Source: Cryptomeria japonica (Eukaryota; Streptophyta; Pinopsida; Cupressales; Cupressaceae). Taken from it: a DNA stretch of 64,000 nt. Made by a program: the position numbers and the translations under genes. Position 1 is the first letter of the stretch. Each line of letters opens with the position of its first letter. The notes beneath the pieces were generated by a model that was not told the origin of the DNA, searched no databases, and saw nothing but the letters and a program-made list of their open reading frames with translations. Location: NCBI RefSeq assembly GCF_030272615.1, contig NC_081413.1:442887038-442951037 (forward strand), written 5' to 3'. Positions 55,019 to 64,000 of the stretch are shown one piece after another.

Positions 55019-57909
55019 TGTAGTGTCGTAAATTGTACACCCTTGCTAGGGTGGTACAATTTCATAGCTAGGTTAGTACCCACCTTAGTGTGTCTTACAT
55101 CTTGCATTTCTAGTTTCCCTTTAAGCATTTAATTAATTAATTTAATTAAATCTAAAGTCATGTTTCATCACTTCATACATCATAAAATTGGGCCCTTTAC
55201 CCTAAGTGTGCCCCTATTTATTTTATTCCTCCAACAAATCACTTAATCATAAACCCTAATTATGTCCTATTTCAACCTTTAAGGCCCAATTTTGCATATC
55301 AAAACACCTTGAAATCAGCTGTAACTTTGGGATTTGCTCTAATATCATCATATCTAACAACCCTGAAAATTTTGGTGAAAAGTTGGTCGGACTATGGTGG
55401 GAATGCACATGGTCCTCGGTTTTTTTCCCAAAATTTTGGGAGCACAATTCTATGATATTATAATGATTAACCCCAAAATATTAGTAGGAAATTCAATTCC
55501 TAGGTCAGCATAAATGCAAAATTAAGTTGAAATTAAGATCTAGGGTTTCATACATAAGAGCTCTCTTTCTTCATTTGAAGGCAACTAAAATTTATCTAAT
55601 CTAAAGGAGTTTTCAACAAAGAAAGAATAAGGAGCCTTCTATGTAGTGAAAGAGAAGCCTATGTGGAGTTTTCAACAAAATTCATCAAGCATTTGTCAAG
55701 CATTCATCATCAGTTAGGAGACTTGAAGACATTGAAGAATAATAGGAGATCTAGTGGCAATATCTCTCCCTTGGGGATTGGTATGATTTCATGTTATTTT
55801 CGTGTCTTTGTATGAGCTTCTTTACATAATTTTTCATATTTACCTTCATTGTTTAGACCATTTAGCATATTTGGTTTGAATCATTGTCATTTACATTCAT
55901 ATTTACATTTAGGGTTTACTCTCATGGATAGGGTAGCTCTAGTATCTTATAATTTAGGATCTTGCATACACACAAGGTTATAGCACACACATTTTTAGTA
56001 TACTATCATCTATTTGTGGAGGTGGAAATCACCAACATAGGGGTTTGACTAAGTAAAAACCCCATATACCCACCCAAACCATCCCTTTTCAATCATAGGT
56101 GCAGAAACGAGCATCCAAAGGCAGTTTCAGATCTAGAAAAAGGCATCAACACCACTCTGAAGTCTTAGAAGTGCATAAATATATCAAGGAAAATGGTGTG
56201 GCACCCTGGTCCTACCCAGGATAGGGGCATGGTATCCCGGTCCCTCCACTTTGTAGTGAAATTTGATAGGTTTCAGACTCAGGACCTCTAGTTTGTGTTA
56301 GGCCCAATATGGAAAGCTAATGTACTGAGAGGGGAGAGGTGAATCAGTACTTCAAATCCTTTTTCCAACAATATCTTTACTGTTATGCATAAACCAAAAA
56401 CTACTGTAACATAACATAAAGCTAAAACAAATGAGTAACAATCATACATGATTCACTCCATAACACATATATTTTGGTCATGTAGAAACTCTTGGTTAGA
56501 GAGAAAAACTGTGGTGGGGATGGCACCCACAACTTCACTACTGCAATAATAAAGAGTGCTCGGTTAGAGCTACATTTAGCTATTTATGAGAGCTTACCCT
56601 ATTAGGAGTATTAAGATGAGTTAGATCTACCTTACTAAAGGATTTATACAACACTATATAAGTGTAGCACCTGGTTAAAGGATTTACAATTTATAGACTT
56701 GGTTAGAGTCTTTTACCCTGTTAAAGGTTTCTCTTACAACTTCAAAATATTATAGTAAGACTTTACAAATATCTGCAACTTTACATCTGAAATGCTATAG
56801 CAGATTCTATGTGCTCAAAATAAGATTACCTTGCCTATAGCATACCTTGGTAACTCATAAAGTAACTTGGTAAACCCTTCTGTTTACTCTGTTCCTCGAC
56901 TGTTCTCTGATAACCTTCTTGGTGACCTCTGTGTCTCTGTAACAGTCATAATACTCTGTGATTTCTCATGTATCACATAAGTCTTGCTTCATACACATAT
57001 GCACACACATTTCTCACATTCACATATATTTCTAACCCTAAATTCATGCGGTATAAATAGACTTCTTATGTCCGTGATCTGATTCATTTCTTCGATCTTA
57101 CAAACATGATTTCTCAAATAAATAACCATGCAAAATATTTCATTGGTTAGATGACCTCAAAATTATACAAAATCTGTATGTATAATTTCCAATGTGATAA
57201 CGGTTCTGTGCGCATCGATCTTGTAACACATTTTCATATGTGTGTCCAGGTTCAATGAATCTGGTAACATGTTTCACTTGGTGTATATCAACTCGGTGTA
57301 TTATCTTTACTACTCGGTAGACATGAAATAACACTCGGTAGACAGCTCAGTGTATACTGGGCTTTTTGACTATTTTCCTTCTATAACAAACTAGGCTGTT
57401 CATACCGACTTCTCTGTGTGTACCGACTGCATGATTCGGTAATACTAATGGACTAGAATATAGTATTACTTTGTATATAAAACTAATGGCAATTTGATAA
57501 GTAGTAACAGTAGTGTCTCAGTTGTAGCCTCCTATCTACAGAAACAAGACAATGATGTGGCACCCTGGTCCAGGTCAGTTTTGTTCAATTTGCAACATCA
57601 AGTACATATACAGAATCCTCTCCCTTTCATGCTTTCGGTATCTCAATTTTAGATTTGCAAGTTTGTGCAATTTCAAGTTAATTTGTGCTTCATTCTTTAT
57701 CTCCTAGTCTAGTTGATCATTTAAACCTTGGTTTTTCTCATCATTTGGAACAAGAGGAATAGAAACCCTAAGAGGTAATCCTTGGCTCTCTCTTTCTCAC
57801 AAGAAGTAGCCAAAGTGATCTACATCCCTAGGCTCATTCATATTCCCAATGTGTTGGCAAAAGTGGGATTAGGTCCTAGTCACCCGATCTCACTTTTCCC
57901 GCCCCCACA
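55019..57909 (+). repeat. 3' LTR of element B, containing an insertion
   Basis: It starts TGTAGTGTCGTAAATTG and ends GCCCCCACA at 57909. 56296-57509 is foreign; without it the LTR is about 1,677 bp. It matches the 5' LTR and the solo LTR at 29506-31168. The word GTGGCACCCTGGTCC recurs at about 56197 and 57557. Confidence 0.9.
56296..57509 (+). mobile_element. Copia-type LTR inserted in the element B 3' LTR
   Basis: Compared with the 5' LTR (CCAGTTTGCAGTGTCTCAG), the 3' LTR is opened after CTAGTTTG. The insert starts TGTTAGGCCC, as the LTR at 38964 starts TGTTAGG, and ends GTAGTAACA. It carries ACTGAGAGGGGAGAGGTGAA (56323-56342) and the downstream GGGGATGGCACCC block. No target duplication is visible, possibly because of a small deletion at the junction. 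There is no internal coding region, so it is a solo LTR. It is rich in CTCGGT/ACTCGGTA words. Confidence 0.78.
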
Positions 57910-58480
57910 CTTTTGTATTGAGATTGGTACCTCAAATTTTCAAAAGGGCCTTATTGAAACCTAGAAGACATGAATCAAATAAATATTTATTAATAGGTGA
58001 TGTGTATAGATGTATTAGAGTTAATATATCTTCCAGGCAATCAAATCATTATGTTCTTTTGTTTACAATTCATTAGGGGGTGACAAACTTCAAACAACTT
58101 ATTTGTTTCTTGGTTTTGGGAAAATTTCCAAATTGGCTCAAACACTAAATTAGTAAGGGCTGAGTTTTTTGGCATTATATTGGATAAAAAAGGGAGGTGG
58201 ACTACTTTTGCAGGGCCAACAATTTCTAAATTGGGAAAAGGATACCCCCATTCATCTAACTTCTACCAAAAGGCAGATGGATTTACTTAGAGAGGTTGGA
58301 GTTAAGAGGTTGAAGGCTATTTTTAGGTATGACCACCAACTTGTTATTCATCTAGTAAAGATTATTTTGGGAGATGACTTCTTATCTATAGATCATAAAT
58401 ATAGGGTGAACATAGACATTTCATCTATGTTTTTGGTGATTTATTTGGATTTGGGATTAAGCAAAGCAAAATAAAGAATT
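57910..58480 (+). pseudogene. LINE-2 third ORF, 3' piece (uncertain)
   Basis: Broken frames read LRLVPQIFKRALLKPRRHES, then 58169-58474 open: FLNWEKDTPIHLTSTKRQMD, LLREVGVKRLKAIFRYDHQL and ILGDDFLSIDHKYRVNIDIS. I do not recognise a domain. Its place before a LINE 3' tail suggests the end of a LINE third ORF, separated from its start by element B. Confidence 0.4.
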
Positions 58481-59091
58481 CTATGTGTGAGAATTTTCAA
58501 AGGGAAGCTCTTGGGTGGCATAGATAACATTTAGATGAACATCGATGATTTCAAATGCATTCCAATTCCTAAGGGTTTTTAGAAAATGCATTAGGACGGA
58601 CCTAAATTTTCCCTCATTATGTTTGATAATGAGGAAGAATACCATGACAATTGGTATTGGGCAACCGGGAGTTTGGAATTCCTTCTTAATTGGACAAAGA
58701 TGTAGACCAATGAAGACCCTACGTGGGTTAAATCCTATAGCAGCTAGGTTGGGACATGCAGGATGAGGACATCCACCTAGATGATGAAGCGGATCAAGAC
58801 TAGAGGAAGGCTTCATGGGTCTATAGGAGGTTAGACATATTTCTGTATGCTTTTTTTAGCTTGAGGTTATGCTTTTAGGGTTGTTTGGAATATGTCTTGG
58901 AAGATCTAGGTTGATGGTAGATCCATTTTTTGTTAGCTTGGATCTCTTTTTTTTGTCTTGGCAAAACTTCTCTAGTCTTAGTTATTCTGTTATACTTTGG
59001 AATCTCTTATATATTTTATGGACTATGTTAAACTTTTTAAATCAATCTAATGGGAGCTAGCCATTCTACCTATTTATCTACCAAAAAAAAA
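58481..59091 (+). other. LINE-2 3' end with A-run
   Basis: After decayed coding traces (FPSLCLIMRKNTMTIGIG near 58600 on the plus strand), a T-rich tail ends TACCTATTTATCTACC and then ten A residues (59080-59090). This matches the style of LINE-1 and LINE-3 ends (TTTATCTT...AAAAA). Confidence 0.6.
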
Positions 59092-60380
59092 AGAATTATT
59101 AATAAAACTCATTAAAATATGATTAATATAAATAATTCTATCCTAGGTTCCATAATTTTCATGTTTCATTTATCTAATATTTTTATTTTAGATCCTATTT
59201 CTAATACTAATCCATTGGTTTTTGTTGCAATGTCACTCTACAATTCTTTACTAACATGTCATTTATTTCACTAATATTTAACAAATATTTATTCTTATGA
59301 AAATATTTAGTTGCACTTGCTACAAATCAAACCTTAAGCCAACATCACTCAAAAAAAAAAGACAATCAAATAATATTGGCAACTCTATCTTTAAAACACT
59401 ATCCACTTCAAGAAAGTAAATACTATTATTATAATGTTCCAAAGGTAAGTACTCACCACTATATGACACTTATTTATAATTCAAAATTAGTTTTCTTTAT
59501 CAATATTTGGTCCTAAAATCAACATAGTATGTAAATTGCATTGTAGGTTATATCCATGGATTTGTATCTTCTTTACAAAAACACATTTGACCTAATTTCC
59601 TACAGTGCATATTCTTATATATCAATTCACCTTGTAATGCTTCCAACAAAACCCTAGAGAAAACTAACACATAATCTAGGATAAAAAGAGATATTTTTTT
59701 ATTTTTTTTATATGAAACAACACAATAAACTAAACCATTACATTATTCATTACAAGTTACAAATGCAATTTAAACATGAACAAGTAATCTAAAGTATACA
59801 ATTAGAATAATCATATAACAATCTTCCCTAGGATATCATAGCATCATTACTGAATTAAAATAAAAAAACATAACATACAACATCCATAAATGATCAATGT
59901 TCATGTACAATGTATATCCATGTCTCGTTATCATCCTTACATAAGTCATCATTAAGTTACATATTACATCATGCACAAGTATCCTATCACAACTATACAT
60001 CATTAGCTACAAATAGGTAATCATGAAATACAACTACTCCAAAGTGCAATATCGGAGAAATATAAATATCCAACATGCTCACAAACATCCAACATAGAGA
60101 AAAATATCCCAATGGAAGAAAAGACATAGACCACTAAACCATGTGGAACCAAAACAAACCACCCCTCGTGCCTAGAGAATGATATAAGGCCCCACACACA
60201 CTAACCTTAGACTGACACCTAATTCCAAAAGAATACAACCAGGAAACATAACAAAGATCTAACAAAATAAGACATAGGCTCAAATAAAATAAAGACTAAT
60301 GCGAGAGACTTCCATGAAACAAGGCTAAGACCCAGGATACATATATAGGGGAAGTGTCATCATGTGTTGTCATCTAGATC

Positions 60381-60690
60381 TCCAAGCATCCTTACGAGGA
60401 ACCTCTTGGTAGGTGACACTCATGCGGAACCTACTTAACTTCTCATGAAGACAAGGGATTATAGTCATGCCATCAAGGCCTTCCCAAACTCATCCCGAGC
60501 CTGAACTAGCACTCTAGGCCATGAGTGGGGCACCAAAACATATTATTATCTTTTTAATGTGAAAACTACCCAACCCCTAAATAAATTAATTAAGGTTATC
60601 ACTTATTTTAAAAACAACTTCCAACAAGATATCCTAGTAGTCCTCCAAGCATCCTTACAAGGAACCTCTTGGTAGTGACCCCAACACTCA
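60381..60690. repeat. Short local duplication
   Basis: TCCAAGCATCCTTACGAGGA...CCTCTTGGTAGGTGACACT at 60381 recurs as TCCAAGCATCCTTACAAGGA...CCTCTTGGTAGTGACCCC at 60642, about 260 bases away. The match covers about 40 bases. Confidence 0.8.
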
Positions 60691-61009
60691 TTTGGAAGCC
60701 ACTTCCCTTAATATGCTCCTATAATCTAGGGATATAACATCAATCAATAATCACAAATATATCATATAAATTTCATGATATGCAATATAAAGGTTCCCAT
60801 AGAACAAAATGAATCATTATAATCCATCTAATTCTCAATCATAATTTCAATTGAGTTCAACTTATCCAATATCAAGAAATATCATAAAAAACCATGAAAA
60901 GTCCAAATAATCAATTCTGGAAAATCATCACAAATAATCTCAAGTCCTAAAATAAGTGTCTAGTCTAACTAAGACTGGGAAAAATCTAAAAAATAAATAA
61001 AAAATATAA

Positions 61010-61310
61010 AAACACACATATAACACAGAACAATGCATATAACACAGAATAGTGCATATAACACAATAGTGCACATAACACAAATTAGTGCATATATAAC
61101 ATGAATTATTGCATATATAACATGGAGTCATGCATATATAACATGAAGTAATGGATATATAACATGAAGTAGCACATATATAACATGAAGTAGAACATAT
61201 ATAACATGAAGTAGCACATAGATAACACAAAATGTCGCATTTGCAATGCAATCTAGCGCATATGCCAAATGAAATAGCGCACATGTAAAAAGAAATAGCG
61301 CATATGGAAA
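61010..61310. repeat. Minisatellite (about 20-bp units)
   Basis: Units such as CATATATAACATGAAGTAG, GCATATAACACAGAATAG and GCACATAACACAAATTAG repeat about a dozen times with drift. The Cys-rich open frames on the minus strand are the translated repeat. Confidence 0.9.
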
Positions 61311-61423
61311 CATAGCAAAATACAACACACAGAAATATAGTCTACAATCAAACACTCGGAAGTACAAATTGAAGCTCAAAGCTTTACACAGATGATTCAA
61401 AAAGACAAGTATCTCACAAAAAA

Positions 61424-61770
61424 ACCTTTGGGTACCTAGAGAAACCACTTTGTGGATGCAAATGCTGCCTACTCCAGGCTCCAACTTGCTATTCGTGGAG
61501 GGCATAAAAAGGTTTGGTTAGAAAGTGACTCTCTAAATATCATTAATTGCCTTATTAAAAAGACATCTCCTAGCTAGACAAACAACTATTTAATTCAGAA
61601 GTGCCTCTATATGATTGCCAATTTGGATGAAATTCAAATTACTGATGTCTTTAGGGAAGGCAATATGCTGCAGACTACATGGCAAATCTTGGTGTGCTAA
61701 ATGATGAAATAAAAATGTTGGATGGAGAGGGATCCCTTCCCAATTCACTTTTGTGAACTGACACGAAGGG
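61424..61770 (+). pseudogene. LINE-3 RNase H, C-terminal part
   Basis: NHFVDANAAYSRLQLAIRGG, then KKVWLESDSLNIINCLIKK and MIANLDEIQITDVFREGNML align in order with NHFVDSNTTYIGLHMASKEG, FKQVWLESNLLNIIKCIKG and WEGNKLVDHLANL of LINE-1. The N-terminal half with the first catalytic Asp is missing. A frameshift breaks the end. Confidence 0.82.
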
Positions 61771-61955
61771 ATGCTGAAAATCTTGTCCAATGGTCAAATA
61801 TTAATTATGCCATCGATTCACATGAGTAAAGACATCTCTAGAAATAAGTTGATATGAATTTTCAAATTGTTCTTGCAGGTCTGGTTTTCTATCAATAGGT
61901 TCTGGTCTAGTTTTGTTTTTATGAACACTCTTTCTATGGGGGAGACAAGGACATA

Positions 61956-63485
61956 ATGGAGCCATCTTCTTGCCATGGGTGGGAACAGAACAAGGAGCTA
62001 TGGACTGAAATTTTGGATGGCAGTCTTGAGCCCTACCTCAAAAATTTGCACAGCCAGAATCATGGGTTGACAGAAGATTTTGTGAAGGGATAGGATAAAG
62101 GCATTCTATGTGTGTATGGTGTTGAATTAAGGATTGATGAGCCTTTCATAGAGAATATTACAATTTTAAATGTGGAAGGAAATAAGTTCTAGAGAGAAAG
62201 GAAGAACTCAGAGTAATCCCTATCAATCTTCTATGACAAACAAAGTGAAAGAAATGGAGTGAGGAAAATACCTAATGGAGGCTACAATAGGAAAGACCTC
62301 TTGAAGATTTTGGTGGACATGGTAGAGATTAAAATGAGGTACACAACTCTAGACAACTGCTATGATAGCATTTTTTCCTATCATTTCACCATTCTTAACC
62401 ATTTTAGGCATGGTAGGAAAATTTATATTCCCTTTTACTTAATTTATTCTCTTGAGCATAGTCTTTTAATTCACACTAGAAAAAATGAAAAACCTATATT
62501 GCATAAGGGGTTAATCTTTCTTACTATGTAATATTCAAAAGAGCATGAGGCTAAAGCTTCCCCTGTTGTTAAAAGCCCTAATTCTTTGGCTAGCCATGAC
62601 ATGCATGTGGTTTATGATACTGAATTGGATGAAAAGGAGGTGGGTGAAGTGGCCATGGTCTGGAATGATCTCTAGGTGTTTGATTACCCATAGTATTGAT
62701 TGTCAGAGGATGAGGTCCCTTCATAGAAAGCTACTCCCGATACCAACAGTAGTAGGAAAAGAAAAAAAACCCCTAGACATGCAACCAAGAAGTTGAAAAC
62801 CCCCCTTTCTAAACCCTAAGACTTGTACCCTTAAAGCTCAAAAAAGTAGAAATTGGGGAAAGGGGTGGAGATTAAGGGTAAAGGGGATGATAAAATTAAA
62901 TTGGATATTCCCCTTAATGTGGACTTTATAGTTTATAAAAAGGAAGAAACAAATTTTAAAGCATGCTCATGGATAACTCTACCATAGATCAAGAGAAGTG
63001 TTTCTAGTAGAAGAACAATAAAATTGGCCTCTTAAAATAGGGCATTAATGATATCATCAATACCTTCAATAAGAACCCTATGCCAGATAAAAATGACAAG
63101 CTCCTGGGGATGACTCAAAAATTAATAGAAGATGTTAGGGTTATGAAAACTGAGCATGAGTCAAGAATTGTATAGCTGGAAAGTATGGAGGAATTAAAGG
63201 GCAACCTCAAGGGACTGGTGGAAATAAGAAAAGAGGATATGAAAAATAGTGTGAAAGGCCTCAAAATGGTTAATGAGAAAATATCTATCCAAAGAGCCCA
63301 ACCATTAAGCAACATTTGCCTTTAGCCACCAAGTCAAGTAAGAAGAGCTTGGAGATAAACACACAAGACAGGGAGTTACAAACTTCTACTGGTCCCTCTA
63401 CCAAGACTAGAAGAAATAAATGGGAGAGGAGCAACTCGAGATTCATCATGGAGGAGCTTGGACATATTAACAAGAAAACAAACTA
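61956..63485 (+). pseudogene. LINE-3 ORF3, second copy of the LINE accessory protein
   Basis: This is parallel to 27644-29223. MEPSSCHGWEQNKELWTEI matches the KWKKNKEIWEEISDGG region. YGVELRIDEPFIENITILNV matches FGVEFKVDKTVVAIITSL. From 62259, GGYNRKDLLKILVDMVEIKM, TLDNCYDSIFSYHFTILNHF and IYIPFYLIYSLEHSLL align well with LINE-1. A decayed Lys-rich linker follows. Then comes a helical part (63080-63290: ESMEELKGNLKGLVEIRKED) and the tail SRFIMEELGHINKK (63440-63480). Several stops (for example 62092, 62192, 62529). Two diverged copies show that this ORF travels with the LINE family. Confidence 0.75.
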
Positions 63486-63707
63486 GAAAAATATGGATTT
63501 TATGAAAGCTCTTAGTTACCTTTCTGCTTTTGCTAGTTACTATTTTGCTATGTTCTCATTGCTTTTTGTTAGGAGTTGTGGGGTGTACCCCCTACTTTTC
63601 TAGTTGTTTAGCTATTGTTTAGACTCTCGTTCGCTATTGGTTTTATTTTTTGATGTTGGATTTGGGTTTCGGGTCCCTATAAAACCCATTTATCTTAATA
63701 AAAAACA

Positions 63708-64000
63708 ATCTCATGAAAAAAACACATGACAAGAGCTCGATAATCCAGACTCAAACATTAATAATTAATTTTATACAATAGAGAATACAAATTCAACAAT
63801 AGAAAGTATAACATAGACAGTGATTTTTTTAGTGGCTAATATTAGCCAATTGGCTATTTTTTGAAATTTGGGAATCAAAATTTGGCTAATAAGTTCAACT
63901 TTCAAGGTTACTTGAATCCCCATATTTTTACAAATTTTTATTTTATTGTTATTTAAATCACCAGAGAATTTATTTATTAATTTTTTCAACTCAAAGATTT
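63708..64000. other. Flank, nothing recognised
   Basis: AT-rich sequence after the LINE-3 tail. TAGTGGCTAATATTAGCCAATT near 63830 is a small imperfect palindrome. No gene or element end is evident. Confidence 0.4.

Larger units (their letters stand above)
48395..57909 (+). mobile_element. Element B: gypsy-type element with protease and G-patch but no RT
   Basis: 5' LTR about 48395-50060, primer-site region at 50061, a repetitive gag-like ORF region (50401-52200), protease (52300-52685), G-patch (about 52960-53337), decayed sequence, polypurine tract (55004-55018) and 3' LTR (55019-57909, enlarged by an insertion). No RT, RNase H or integrase motif was seen in 53340-55003. Related LTR at 29506-31168. 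It therefore looks non-autonomous, or internally deleted. CTTTT follows the 3' LTR; the left flank has a near match (CTTTC at 48393), so the target duplication is uncertain. Confidence 0.82.
33000..59091 (+). mobile_element. LINE-2: non-LTR retrotransposon split by three insertions
   Basis: Pieces read in order on the plus strand. ORF1 (about 33060-33210 and 39773-41380), endonuclease (41386-41971 and 44471-44830), RT (44831-46480), zinc-finger region and RNase H (47000-47940), probable third ORF (48000-48394 and 57910-58480) and a 3' tail with a run of A at 59080-59090. The insertions are a copia-like element (33216-39767), a TIR element (41972-44470 including duplications) and element B (48395-57909). 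The 5' end is uncertain. It is much more decayed than LINE-1. The link across element B is inferred from the tail type and reading direction. Confidence 0.75.
59092..61423. other. AT-rich non-coding stretch
   Basis: I see no credible gene or element ends here. It contains a short duplication (60381-60430 against 60641-60690), a minisatellite (61010-61310) and otherwise AT-rich sequence. Open frames here look like chance. Confidence 0.5.
61424..63707 (+). mobile_element. LINE-3: 5'-truncated LINE of the LINE-1 family
   Basis: It begins abruptly within RNase H (CCTTTGGGTACCTAGAG, matching LINE-1 near 27112). It continues through ORF3 and ends with GGGTCCCTATAAAACCC and AATAAAAAAC near 63707, as LINE-1 does. 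5' truncation is usual for LINE insertion. Stops and frameshifts are present throughout. Confidence 0.85.

Noticed and set aside
59092-61423. Search for a host gene, tRNA or rRNA in the longest element-poor stretch
   Set aside because: No domain, tRNA cloverleaf box pair or rRNA-like conserved sequence was recognised on either strand.
60940-61505. Cys/Tyr-rich open frames resembling a small secreted peptide family
   Set aside because: The CYIC-type pattern is a translation of the 18-22-base minisatellite at 61010-61310.

Overview
The window reads as nuclear DNA of a plant with a large, repeat-swollen genome, most likely a gymnosperm such as a conifer. That placement is an inference from the element types and heavy nesting, not from a marker gene. 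It is AT-rich. I found no intact host gene, rRNA or tRNA. Almost every readable protein fragment belongs to a retroelement, and most carry stops and frameshifts. The one host-gene trace is a broken cyclic nucleotide-gated channel (CNGC) fragment carried inside an insertion.

Layout. (1) 1-17,969, minus strand: a Ty3/gypsy element of Tat-like type. Its right (5') LTR is about 4.8 kb and contains a ~1,000-codon accessory ORF. Gag, protease, an extra RNase H, RT, RNase H and integrase follow, then a left (3') LTR that runs off the window. The left LTR is split by a 4,666-bp insertion (2,072-6,737; target duplication CAACT) that holds the CNGC pseudogene. (2) 17,970-20,187, minus strand: a copia gag, primer site and LTR. 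The gypsy element sits exactly inside the copia gag zinc knuckle. (3) 20,188-29,411, plus strand: LINE-1 (my label), with ORF1, endonuclease/RT/RNase H and a third ORF, interrupted by a solo LTR at 22,925-24,436. (4) 29,506-31,168: a solo LTR, minus strand, target duplication CATTA. (5) About 33.0-59.1 kb, plus strand: LINE-2, opened by three insertions. These are a pol-less copia-like element (33,216-39,767), a terminal-inverted-repeat element full of GA arrays (41,976-44,466), and an RT-less gypsy-type element with protease and G-patch (48,395-57,909), which itself holds another LTR (56,296-57,509). (6) About 59.1-61.4 kb: non-coding, AT-rich, with a minisatellite. (7) 61,424-63,707, plus strand: LINE-3, 5'-truncated, keeping part of RNase H and ORF3.

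The most interesting signal is a recurrent accessory protein. Three unrelated retroelement types here (gypsy LTR, copia-like element, LINE) each carry a long extra ORF with the same plan: an N-terminal domain with a recurring V-x(3)-T/V-x(2)-A/I-x(3)-L/I-P-like stretch, then a charged low-complexity linker, then a C-terminal coiled coil. In the copia-like element this ORF stands in the place of pol. The elements otherwise work as ordinary copy-and-paste retroelements; most copies here are dead. All identifications come from reading motifs by eye; no database search was run.
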